The notes beneath the pieces are model-generated. The model was not told the DNA's origin, made no database searches, and saw nothing but the letters and a program-made list of their open reading frames with translations. The position numbers and the translations under genes are program-made. Of a stretch of 19,912 bases of DNA, positions 1 to 6,757 are shown one piece after another. Source of the stretch: JBDKVA01 sp039679375 (GTDB taxonomy: Bacteria; Bacillota; Clostridia; Acetivibrionales; DTU013). The DNA lies in the NCBI GenBank assembly GCA_039679375.1, contig JBDKVA010000023.1, positions 1 to 19,912 on the forward strand, given 5' to 3'. The first letter of the stretch is position 1. Each line of letters opens with the position of its first letter.

Positions 1-1302
1 ACGATAAACGCCGTGGCTTGCACTGACCTCCCCGGCGGCAAAAAATCCTTCTATGTTGGTCTGCCACCATTTATCAATACCAAGACCACCATTATTATGC
101 TGCGCACATAATGCGATCTCCAAAGGTTCTTTGGCAAGGTCGACGCCTTTGCTTCTATAAAATTCTACGGCCGGCATATTCATATGAATCAGACGCTCTA
201 TCGGCGTGCCAAAGGTAGCGCCGGCTTTCTTAAGATATTCACCGGCTTCTTCCGTAAGACGGTCAAATTCAATATTACTGCCAAGGGGGTTGTTTCTGAA
301 GTCCAGGAATACCCTTCGCCTCTTGATACAGCTCTCTATGTAAACCAGGATATCTATGATCGATGAGCCTGCAGCTGCCTTGCGGACATCAAAGGGCCAT
401 TCATAGCCTTTTAGAAAAATCTTTGACAGCATTTCATATTTATCAGGAAAGAAATCCGCCAGGAACTCTCTTTCATCCGTACCGTCGGCAACAGTGGAAA
501 TGAAGCGCGGCAGCACCTGCATATATGTTCCGGAAACATTCCACCTTGGTTTGACTGATGCGAGCCCATATTGCCACTCCGTTAGATTTTTCCCCGCAAT
601 ACCAGCTTCAAAGGCCAGACCTGTCGATCCATAATGGCCGAACGGGTAAACCGAGTCGGCATACATGCCTGCGGGTCCGCCTGTGGCATAGATTACATTT
701 TTGCAGTTGAATGCAACAAAGCGACCGGATTTATCGCCAATATTATTTAAATCGAGGCAAAGAAGGCCGTTTAGCTTTCCTTTCCCGGTCAATATGGAGA
801 TCACCTGATAACCATCGTAAATTTTGATGCCTTTCGCTTTAACCGATCGTTCGAGAGCCTCTGTCATAAGCTTTGAGGTCAGAGGGCCTGCTGATGTTGC
901 ACGCCGTCTGGGGTCATGGTCGGTTTTGTAGCCTATATATTCTCCATAGCGGCTGACAGGGAAGGGAACTCCCAGATCAGCCAATTTGAGAAAGCACTGC
1001 GCGGATAATGCGGCTTCTGCCAAAGCTATGTCCCCATCAACACATTGCCCGTTGAACAGTGTTTGTGCAAGTTCCTGGACCGAATCGCTGTCACCGCTTG
1101 AAAGAGTAAGCTTGTAATACGTCTGTTTATCGGAGCCTGTATTGCGTGATGTACCCGCATTTACATTCTCTGTCACAATTGCAATGCCGGTCTGCCCGTA
1201 ATTATAAAGACGGTCCGCAGCATTGAAGCCGGCCGCACCGGTTCCTACAATAATTGTATTATATTCGAAAACTTTAATTTCAAAACCGTTGATTTTTATC
1301 AC
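1..1302 (-). CDS. FAD-dependent fumarate reductase/succinate dehydrogenase-like flavoprotein (C-terminus outside window)
   Basis: An open frame of 434 codons runs off the left edge. Near the N-terminus is a Rossmann FAD-binding motif, IIVGTGAAG (residues about 17-25). This is followed by SRNTGSDK and a YATGGPAGMY segment, which are typical of the FrdA/SdhA/L-aspartate oxidase flavoprotein family. Near the visible end HNNGGLGID and GFFAAGEVS match the conserved FAD-contacting region. Family members transfer electrons between FAD and an unsaturated or 2-oxo acid; the substrate here cannot be read. No signal peptide or haem motif is seen, so it is probably cytoplasmic. The start is uncertain: GTG at 1302 has a weak GGA about 7 nt upstream, and TTG at 1314 is an alternative. 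It lies about 100 bp downstream of the SDR gene on the same strand, suggesting co-transcription. Confidence 0.85.
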   Translation of the reverse strand, partial: MIKINGFEIKVFEYNTIIVGTGAAGFNAADRLYNYGQTGIAIVTENVNAGTSRNTGSDKQTYYKLTLSSGDSDSVQELAQTLFNGQCVDGDIALAEAALSAQCFLKLADLGVPFPVSRYGEYIGYKTDHDPRRRATSAGPLTSKLMTEALERSVKAKGIKIYDGYQVISILTGKGKLNGLLCLDLNNIGDKSGRFVAFNCKNVIYATGGPAGMYADSVYPFGHYGSTGLAFEAGIAGKNLTEWQYGLASVKPRWNVSGTYMQVLPRFISTVADGTDEREFLADFFPDKYEMLSKIFLKGYEWPFDVRKAAAGSSIIDILVYIESCIKRRRVFLDFRNNPLGSNIEFDRLTEEAGEYLKKAGATFGTPIERLIHMNMPAVEFYRSKGVDLAKEPLEIALCAQHNNGGLGIDKWWQTNIEGFFAAGEVSASHGVYR

Positions 1303-1400
1303 TTTGTTTTCCAAAATAATAACCGCCAATCCGCCGGCTGTGCATCGGCATAAATTTAAATATGGGTTTAAGCAATTTTAGCCTGCATTTGCTTAAAGCA

Positions 1401-2168
1401 TTACAGGCGCTTGATATGGAAACCTCCGTCAACATCGATATATGAACCTGTAGTGTAAAGCAGCTTGCCGGAGCAAAAGACCGATACCGCATTCGCTATG
1501 TCTTCCGGTGTTCCCCATCTGTTAATAGGACAAATACCCTGCTTGAACAATGCATCATATTTTTCCCTGACGCCCGCTGTCATATCAGTGGCAATAATAC
1601 CGGGTCTGACTTCATAGACAAAGATTCCTTCACCGGCAAGCCGGTCGGCATAAAGCAGGGTCAGCATGGATATGCCGGCTTTGGAAACACAGTATTCGCC
1701 TCTGTTGATTGACGATACCTCCGCCGACATGGAGGAAATGTTCACGATGATGCCCTTTCGCCCATCTTTATATGGCTGAGTGACCATTTGCCTAGCGACG
1801 GCCTGGGACATGAACATGGTGCCCTTTGTATTCACGCCAATCAGCCGGTCAAAGCTTTCCTCGGACATTTCAAGCAAGTCTGCCCTGACACGTGTGGCAA
1901 CGCCTGCGTTGTTCACCAGAACATCAACCGAGCCGTACTTTTTCACGGTTTCTTCGATGCAGAGATCCCTATCGCTTTTTTCGGTAATGCTTCCCTTTAT
2001 ATAAAGGTAATCCACACCTTCCGCGGACAATTGATCAAGCGTCTCTTTATATTGCTCGGGTGGATTTACATCCAGTATCACAATCGAGTATCCGTCCTTT
2101 GCCAGCTGTCTGGCGATTCCTAGTCCGATACCCCTGCTGCCGCCGGTGACGATTGCTGATTTTTTCAT
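1401..2168 (-). CDS. Short-chain dehydrogenase/reductase (FabG-like SDR)
   Basis: The 255-residue protein is a complete classical SDR. The cofactor motif TGGSRGIG is at residues 8-15, NNAG at 86-89, a catalytic Ser in NISSMS (about 145), and the YxxxK pair is Tyr159/Lys163. An Asp after the second beta strand (ILDVN, Asp33) usually favours NAD(H) over NADP(H). Annotation pipelines often name such proteins 3-ketoacyl-ACP reductase, but no fatty-acid genes lie nearby. The neighbouring flavoprotein, kdgK and eda suggest oxidation or reduction of a sugar-derived hydroxy or keto compound; this is inference. The ATG at 2168 is chosen because the glycine motif starts right after it and AAAGGA lies upstream. 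The open frame extends further upstream but shows no SDR sequence there. Confidence 0.9.
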   Translation of the reverse strand: MKKSAIVTGGSRGIGLGIARQLAKDGYSIVILDVNPPEQYKETLDQLSAEGVDYLYIKGSITEKSDRDLCIEETVKKYGSVDVLVNNAGVATRVRADLLEMSEESFDRLIGVNTKGTMFMSQAVARQMVTQPYKDGRKGIIVNISSMSAEVSSINRGEYCVSKAGISMLTLLYADRLAGEGIFVYEVRPGIIATDMTAGVREKYDALFKQGICPINRWGTPEDIANAVSVFCSGKLLYTTGSYIDVDGGFHIKRL

Positions 2169-2342
2169 GATTGAATCATTCCTTTCAATGAGTACTACAG
2201 CGAAACAAACATTAATACATCGGCATTTATGCGCCTTCCAAAAATTTCGCGAACGCTTAAACGCACTATTTCTGGAAGGATAAATAAGGTGTTTCGCCAC
2301 AGTATTAGATATGTATAATTATAGTAGCCCATGACCGGATAT

Positions 2343-2350
2343 GATATAAT
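2343..2350 (+). promoter_or_regulatory. Candidate extended -10 promoter for the TauE-family gene
   Basis: TGATATAAT is an extended -10 element (TGn followed by a perfect TATAAT at 2345-2350). No good -35 is seen at 17 bp, as is common for extended -10 promoters. It lies about 90 bp upstream of the permease start. A small hairpin, GCTAA/TTAGC followed by G and six T (about 2358-2377), lies in the putative leader and could act as a weak attenuator. Confidence 0.4.
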
Positions 2351-2442
2351 GATAATTGCTAATTTTTTAGCGTTTTTTGCTGTATATAGGCGGATAAATC
2401 TGAATGACCGGCAGTTTGATGGAAGGATGACGATATAAACGG

Positions 2443-3222
2443 ATGACTATTTTAGAGACTTTATTGTTTGGCCTGGTTGTATTGATTACGCACTTTATTG
2501 AGGGGATCACGGGCTTTGGATGTACAGTTTTAGCTCTTCCGTTCTGCTCTTCTCTGGCAGGCATCAAGGTCGCGGTACCGGTTCTGGTAATAATCGCCTG
2601 GTTATTGGCGCTTTATATAATTATTATTGATTTCAGGAAAATCATTTGGAGGGAGTATATCAAGATCATTGCATTTGTTATACTCGGCCTTCCGATAGGA
2701 ATGTGGCTGTTTGGCAGACTGCCGGAGGCAATACTGAAAAAGCTTCTTGGAGCCTTTATGATCATAGTGGCTATCCGCGGACTTTACGCCGTTTTTATGT
2801 CAAAGCGGGCGGAAGGCTGCTGCGGTGAAGCTATGGAAGGTCCGGGAAAAAGGGCGGGGATCGCAAGGTATAAAAGTGTCCTGTTGAATTTTGTACTATT
2901 TCTGGGAGGGGTCATACATGGAGCGTTTGGTTCCGGAGGCCCGTTTATAGTGATTTATGCGGCAAAAGCGCTTCCGGATAAAAGCAATTTCAGGGCGACA
3001 ATTTCCATGCTGTGGCTGACTCTCAACTCTATTATCATCATCAGAGATTTAAGGGGCGGCGTTATGTCGGAGCCTGTATTGAAAATTGTTTTATGGACAC
3101 TTCCTTTTCTTGCAATAGGTATGGTGCTGGGAAATTATGCTCATAAAAAGATCAGGGGGAATTCCTTTGTAAAGCTTGTTTATGGAGTTTTGCTGTTATC
3201 AGGAGTGTTTATGCTGCTATAA
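2443..3222 (+). CDS. Sulfite exporter TauE/SafE family membrane permease
   Basis: A 259-residue polytopic membrane protein with about eight hydrophobic segments. It carries the two internal half-repeats of the TauE/SafE (DUF81) family: GITGFGCTVLALPF near residue 21 and HGAFGSGGPFIVIYA near residue 159. Members export organic or sulfur anions such as sulfite, sulfoacetate and other carboxylates or sulfonates, usually as a release step of a catabolic pathway. The substrate cannot be assigned. It is divergent from the SDR gene and convergent with the IclR gene (34 bp between stops), so it may be the transport partner of this catabolic island. The ATG at 2443 has only a distant GGAAGGA (2421-2427), so the exact start is slightly uncertain. 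Confidence 0.88.
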   Translation: MTILETLLFGLVVLITHFIEGITGFGCTVLALPFCSSLAGIKVAVPVLVIIAWLLALYIIIIDFRKIIWREYIKIIAFVILGLPIGMWLFGRLPEAILKKLLGAFMIIVAIRGLYAVFMSKRAEGCCGEAMEGPGKRAGIARYKSVLLNFVLFLGGVIHGAFGSGGPFIVIYAAKALPDKSNFRATISMLWLTLNSIIIIRDLRGGVMSEPVLKIVLWTLPFLAIGMVLGNYAHKKIRGNSFVKLVYGVLLLSGVFMLL

Positions 3223-3255
3223 TACCGGACAGCATATGGCATTCGGGTTAACTGC

Positions 3256-4044
3256 CTATGCTTTGCAGCCCAGCTTTAGTGAAATATTCCGGGCAGTTTC
3301 CATGATCATTGACTTATATTTTTCTTCAATCAATTCGAAAGTAACAGAAGTGGAGATACCGGAAAGACTGATCGAGCCGCATATCCTGTTCCTGCTATCG
3401 CAGATCGGCGCTGCAATACAGCGGACGCCAGGCTCATTCTCCAGATTATCGACTGCATAACCCTGTGATCTGACATGATTTATTTCCGAAAGCAGTAAAT
3501 CAGGCTCTGTAATGGTTGCTTCGGTGTGCGCAGGCATGCCTGCCTTACCAAGGAGCGCTTTTACCTGTTCATCGCCCAGGCCGGACAACAAGATTTTACC
3601 GTTTGCAGTCGAATGGATGCAGTTCCTTGAGCCGATCCCGGCAGCCAGCTTGATATTGCCCTTGCTCTCGATTTTATCTATATACATGACATCTGCGCGA
3701 GCCTCATCAAGTATGGCAAGATAGATCGTTTCACGTGTAAGGTTCCCCAACTCGGCCAGGTATGGATGAGCGGTGTTTTTTAGTCCGATATTGTCGCCGG
3801 CTATGTTGCCCAGCGTAATCAGCTCCAGTCCCAGGCGGAAACGGCCGTCCGTGCCTTCCTGTACATACTGCCAGGAGATCAGATTCTGAAGGATCCGGTA
3901 GGCTGTGCTGATGTGCAGGCTGGTCTTTTCGGCAAGCTCTGTCAGAGAAATGCCGGCATCTCCTGAATGCCCGATTTCTTCGACGAGCGAAAGCGCCCTA
4001 TTGATAGATTGAATAAAAAATTGGCTGGTTGATGAAATTTTCAT
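3256..4044 (-). CDS. IclR-family transcriptional regulator
   Basis: This 262-residue protein has the IclR architecture. An N-terminal winged helix-turn-helix contains ISLTELAEKTSLHISTAYRI (about residues 36-55) and FRLGLELITLG. A C-terminal effector domain contains an HSTANGKILL segment (GKILLSGLG) and ends in CGSISLSGI and the terminal helix. IclR proteins typically control catabolic operons for sugar acids or aromatic acids by binding a small metabolite; KdgR-type members respond to 2-keto-3-deoxygluconate, which fits kdgK and eda next door (inference). The ATG at 4044 is preferred because GGTGG sits 5 nt upstream; an in-frame ATG at 4056 is less well placed. Confidence 0.92.
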   Translation of the reverse strand: MKISSTSQFFIQSINRALSLVEEIGHSGDAGISLTELAEKTSLHISTAYRILQNLISWQYVQEGTDGRFRLGLELITLGNIAGDNIGLKNTAHPYLAELGNLTRETIYLAILDEARADVMYIDKIESKGNIKLAAGIGSRNCIHSTANGKILLSGLGDEQVKALLGKAGMPAHTEATITEPDLLLSEINHVRSQGYAVDNLENEPGVRCIAAPICDSRNRICGSISLSGISTSVTFELIEEKYKSMIMETARNISLKLGCKA

Positions 4045-4086
4045 AATTACCACCATTAAAATAATTAATAAAAGTTATATACCGAA

Positions 4087-4133
4087 TCAGGTGCAAGCAT
4101 TTTTATCTGATCCATGAAAATTCCTGCACCTGA
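4087..4133. promoter_or_regulatory. Inverted repeat upstream of the IclR gene (candidate operator or hairpin)
   Basis: TCAGGTGCA (4087-4095) and TGCACCTGA (4125-4133) are perfect 9-bp inverted arms separated by 29 bp. They lie 43 bp before the regulator start, between it and the end of the VOC gene. The wide spacing suits two half-sites bound by a dimer or looped tetramer (inference), but a hairpin is also possible. No T-run follows on the minus strand, which argues against an intrinsic terminator. Confidence 0.4.
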
Positions 4134-4290
4134 CTGGAATCAAAATCGAAAAAGACATCGAGCCCACTTCAGAGGCGCATTTTGCTTAGCAAAACCACCT
4201 ATTTGGAGAGAGACTCTGCTATGCTCCATGAATGAAAATGCTTCAAGGTCTTGGCTACAGGAGCATTTCTTATTGTACAGTAAGCCCTGT

Positions 4291-4677
4291 TCAGATCAAT
4301 GGAACAGGACGGTCTATCAGGTGTATGATATTACCCTCCGGATCCTTGAAAAACAGCGTTTTAACACCTGAAGGCGAAGTCTTTGAAGCTTCAACGATTT
4401 CCACGCCGCCATTCACAAGTATTTTGCTCATCTCTTCGAAATTTTCCGGTATAAAGGCAAGATGCCTGATGCCCTGAGTCTTATTGTCAACGGATTCGGA
4501 GCCCGCGTCGGATGGGTATATCTCGATCATACTGCCATCCTTCAAAGCAAGGAAATATGTCCTGGGTGATTTGGCGTTTTCATAGACCACTTTCAGCTGG
4601 AACAGCTTGATATACCAATTTTTCAGAGCTTCAGTATCTTTTGAGCAAATCCCTATATGTTCGATACCCTTGATCAT
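4291..4677 (-). CDS. VOC-superfamily (glyoxalase/dioxygenase fold) protein
   Basis: A 128-residue protein made of two βαβββ half-modules typical of the vicinal oxygen chelate fold. The start IEHIGICSKD supplies His7, the first half ends at MIEIYP (Glu52), the second begins RHLAFIP (His72), and DPEGNIIHLID closes it. Three positions match the usual metal ligands; the fourth is His119 where many members have Glu. The reaction is unknown; the family includes lactoylglutathione lyase, epimerases and dioxygenases. It is the last gene of an operon after kdgK (27 bp gap), so it may act on a metabolite of the same sugar-acid route. RBS GGTGG is about 10 nt before the ATG. Confidence 0.88.
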   Translation of the reverse strand: MIKGIEHIGICSKDTEALKNWYIKLFQLKVVYENAKSPRTYFLALKDGSMIEIYPSDAGSESVDNKTQGIRHLAFIPENFEEMSKILVNGGVEIVEASKTSPSGVKTLFFKDPEGNIIHLIDRPVPLI

Positions 4678-4704
4678 TTTTATTAACCACCTTCCGTCGG
4701 TATT

Positions 4705-5727
4705 TTATCTTTGTACTCTGCCGGAACCGTCGCCACCCATAAGCGCTTCGACTTCGCTTACAGAAACATGGTTTGCATCCCCTTCTACCGTATGCTTCAG
4801 GCATGACGCTGCCACGGCAAACTCCAGCGATTTTTGCATACCCATACCCGATGTCAGACCGTATATGAGCCCCGCTCCAAAAGAGTCGCCGCCGCCAACA
4901 CGGTCAACAATATGAATGTTATACTTTTTCGACTTGTAGAAATTCACACCGTCCGATAAAATGGCAGACCAGTTGTTATCCGATGCGCTTATGCTTTCTC
5001 TCAATGTGATTGCGGCATATTTCAGGCCGAATCTGGAGATCAGCTCAGAGGCGACCTTCCGGTATCCTTCGTCACTCAGCGTTCCGCCGACTACGTCTGT
5101 ATCGTCGGCTTTTATACCAAATACCTTTTCGGCGTCTTCTTCATTTGCAATGACCAGATCACAATGCTTTACCAGATCAGCCATTACTTTTCCCGCTTTT
5201 TCAGTTGACCAGAGTTTCTTGCGGTAGTTCAGATCCACACTGACCGTAGCGCCTGCCTTTTTTGCTGCAAGGATAGCATCCATGGTGATTTCGGCAACAT
5301 TATCCCCAAGAGCCGGAGTTATGCCTGTAAAATGGAACCATTCGGCGCCTTCCATGATCTTATCCCAGTCGAAATCCTCGCGCCTGGCTTCGGCAACCGA
5401 TGAATGAGCTCTGTCGTATATGACTTTGGATGGACGCTGCGAGGCACCTTTCTCACAAAAATAAATTCCAATGCGGTCTCCGCCGCGTGTGATATATTCT
5501 GTATTCACGCCATAACGCCTTAATTCATTTACAGCGCTCTGACCTATTTCATGTTTCGGCAGTTTGGTAACAAAATAGGATTCTTTCCCGAAATTAGCCA
5601 GAGATACGGATACATTGGCCTCTCCGCCGCCATATACAACTCCGAACTGCTGAGATTGCACAAATCTGTCATAGCCCATGGGTGCAAGTCTTAACATGAT
5701 TTCGCCAAAAGTAATAAATTTGCTCAT
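4705..5727 (-). CDS. kdgK: 2-dehydro-3-deoxygluconokinase (PfkB family)
   Basis: The 340-residue protein is a PfkB/ribokinase-fold sugar kinase. It has the N-terminal FGEIMLRLAP, the substrate-lid GGGEANV motif (33-39), the internal VDLNYRKKLW (about 164-173) typical of KDG kinases, and the C-terminal anion-hole GGGD with catalytic Asp281 (DRVGGGDSFGAG). It phosphorylates 2-keto-3-deoxy-D-gluconate to KDPG with ATP in the cytoplasm. The adjacent KDPG aldolase cleaves that product, which strongly supports the assignment. RBS GGAG is 7 nt upstream of the ATG. Length is close to the usual 310-340. Upstream uronate genes (uxaC, uxuA, uxuB) are not in the window. Confidence 0.92.
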   Translation of the reverse strand: MSKFITFGEIMLRLAPMGYDRFVQSQQFGVVYGGGEANVSVSLANFGKESYFVTKLPKHEIGQSAVNELRRYGVNTEYITRGGDRIGIYFCEKGASQRPSKVIYDRAHSSVAEARREDFDWDKIMEGAEWFHFTGITPALGDNVAEITMDAILAAKKAGATVSVDLNYRKKLWSTEKAGKVMADLVKHCDLVIANEEDAEKVFGIKADDTDVVGGTLSDEGYRKVASELISRFGLKYAAITLRESISASDNNWSAILSDGVNFYKSKKYNIHIVDRVGGGDSFGAGLIYGLTSGMGMQKSLEFAVAASCLKHTVEGDANHVSVSEVEALMGGDGSGRVQR

Positions 5728-5742
5728 ACCTTTTCTCCATTC

Positions 5743-5775
5743 AGTCGCTGTTGAAGTATCAACTTGTAAGCGACT
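5743..5775. promoter_or_regulatory. Bulged inverted repeat between eda and kdgK
   Basis: AGTCGCT (5743-5749) pairs perfectly with AGCGACT (5769-5775). Inside, GTTGA (5750-5754) pairs with TCAAC (5759-5763), leaving a 4-nt loop and a 5-nt bulge. It lies in the 79-bp gap between the two genes, just upstream of the kdgK RBS on the minus strand. It could be an mRNA stem affecting relative expression of the two genes. No T-run follows, so it does not look like a terminator. Confidence 0.45.
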
Positions 5776-5806
5776 ATAATTTATATTTTCTAATGTTGTT
5801 CATTTC

Positions 5807-6454
5807 TTATTTTTTGGATTTGGCTTCCCTTACCGCGTCAACAAATTGTTTTGCAGTCTGTGTTACAAGCTCATAATCTCCGGTCTTGGCACCTTTTGTC
5901 AGGTCGCCGCCCGTACCTATTGCAATTGCCCCTGCTTTGATCCAATCCTTTGCGTTACCCAGGTTAACGCCGCCTGTCGGCATAAAATTACCCTGGGGCA
6001 GAGGTCCTTTGTATGCCTTGATAATATCAGGACCAAACGCGCTTCCCGGGAATACCTTCAGTACTTCAGCGCCTGCCTCCAGAGCCTCGATGGCTTCCCT
6101 GACTGTCATGATCCCCGGCATTACGGGAATTCTGTAACGGTTGCAAAGCTTAACTGTATCCAGGTTGAGGCTTGGGCTGACAATATATTTAGCTCCCGCG
6201 AGGATGCACAGTCTTGCTGTCTCGGGATCGAGTACGGTACCTGCTCCGATCTCAACGTCTTCATTTTTGTAGTGTTCCGTCAATTCCCTGATGATGTCCA
6301 CAGCTCCGGGTACGGTCATAGTAACTTCAAGCATCTTTATACCGCCCTGTTTTACTGCTTCTACCAGCTTGATGCCTTGCTCCCTGGATTCGGCACGTAT
6401 TACTGCAACGATGCCTTCATCCGCTAATTTTTGGATCATTTTGATTCTTTGCAT
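5807..6454 (-). CDS. eda: KDPG/4-hydroxy-2-oxoglutarate aldolase
   Basis: This 215-residue class I aldolase matches the KDPG/KHG family in length and motifs. It has GIVAVIRAES at the N-terminus, the catalytic Glu43 in MLEVTMTVPG, GAGTVLDPE (about 70-78), IVSPSLN, MPGIMTVREA, the Schiff-base Lys133 in VLKVFPGSAFG, and the phosphate-binding MPTGGVN (158-164). It cleaves 2-keto-3-deoxy-6-phosphogluconate to pyruvate and glyceraldehyde-3-phosphate. After EVT the sequence is MTVP, not the LRTP-like arrangement of enterobacterial enzymes; such variants are known in the family. It is the first gene of the eda-kdgK-VOC operon. RBS GGGAGG sits 9 nt before the ATG. Confidence 0.95.
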   Translation of the reverse strand: MQRIKMIQKLADEGIVAVIRAESREQGIKLVEAVKQGGIKMLEVTMTVPGAVDIIRELTEHYKNEDVEIGAGTVLDPETARLCILAGAKYIVSPSLNLDTVKLCNRYRIPVMPGIMTVREAIEALEAGAEVLKVFPGSAFGPDIIKAYKGPLPQGNFMPTGGVNLGNAKDWIKAGAIAIGTGGDLTKGAKTGDYELVTQTAKQFVDAVREAKSKK

Positions 6455-6485
6455 GATAAAATCCTCCCTTAAAATCGCACTTTGT

Positions 6486-6520
6486 TTTCACATCGTGAAA
6501 GTCACTTTCATTATATTATA
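6486..6520 (-). promoter_or_regulatory. Candidate promoter and overlapping palindromic operator for eda-kdgK-VOC
   Basis: On the minus strand a perfect TATAAT occurs at 6520-6515 (and another at 6515-6510), with no convincing -35. Just downstream are two overlapping perfect palindromes: TGAAAGTCACTTTCA (6496-6510, 7-1-7) and TTTCACATCGTGAAA (6486-6500, 6-3-6). They cover the expected transcription start, about 40-55 bp before the eda start codon. A repressor binding here would block initiation. The regulator is not identified; the IclR protein encoded in this window is one candidate. Confidence 0.55.
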
Positions 6521-6757
6521 AATTCGACGTGAGAGGAAGACATCCTTCAAATATTTATAAATTTTTATTACTATATTATCAGAACATATCTGCCAACTGC
6601 CTGACGTATAATATGGAGGAATTTACTCTGAATGGAGGAAGTTACCCTGACCAGTTCTTTACAGCAAGATTACATTTAAATTACATAATAGATTAACCCG
6701 TAAAAATCTCCCGGCGAAACGAATATATATAGTATTAAAACGAAGGGGGATTTTTGT
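6521..6757. other. Intergenic region upstream of the SLH gene with a 2 x 19-bp tandem repeat
   Basis: This AT-rich gap separates the divergent eda and SLH genes. A TATAAT at 6607-6612 is followed directly by two tandem copies of a 19-bp unit, ATGGAGGAATTTACTCTGA (6613-6631) and its 17/19 match (6632-6650). The SLH gene has its own RBS, AAGGGGG (6743-6749), 8 nt before the ATG. Another possible -10, TATAGT, is at 6728-6733. No -35 can be called with confidence. Confidence 0.5.

Noticed and set aside
184..366. 60-codon plus-strand frame near the left edge
   Set aside because: It lies within the flavoprotein gene on the other strand, whose reading frame and motifs are clear.
2234..2279. CCTTCCA/TGGAAGG inverted repeat between the SDR and TauE genes
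   Set aside because: Seven-bp arms with a 32-bp gap in an AT-rich intergenic region are not convincing without conservation.
5846..6427. Long open frame (193 codons) on the plus strand opposite eda
   Set aside because: It is an antisense shadow of a well-supported aldolase gene. The translation shows no domain and there is no RBS.
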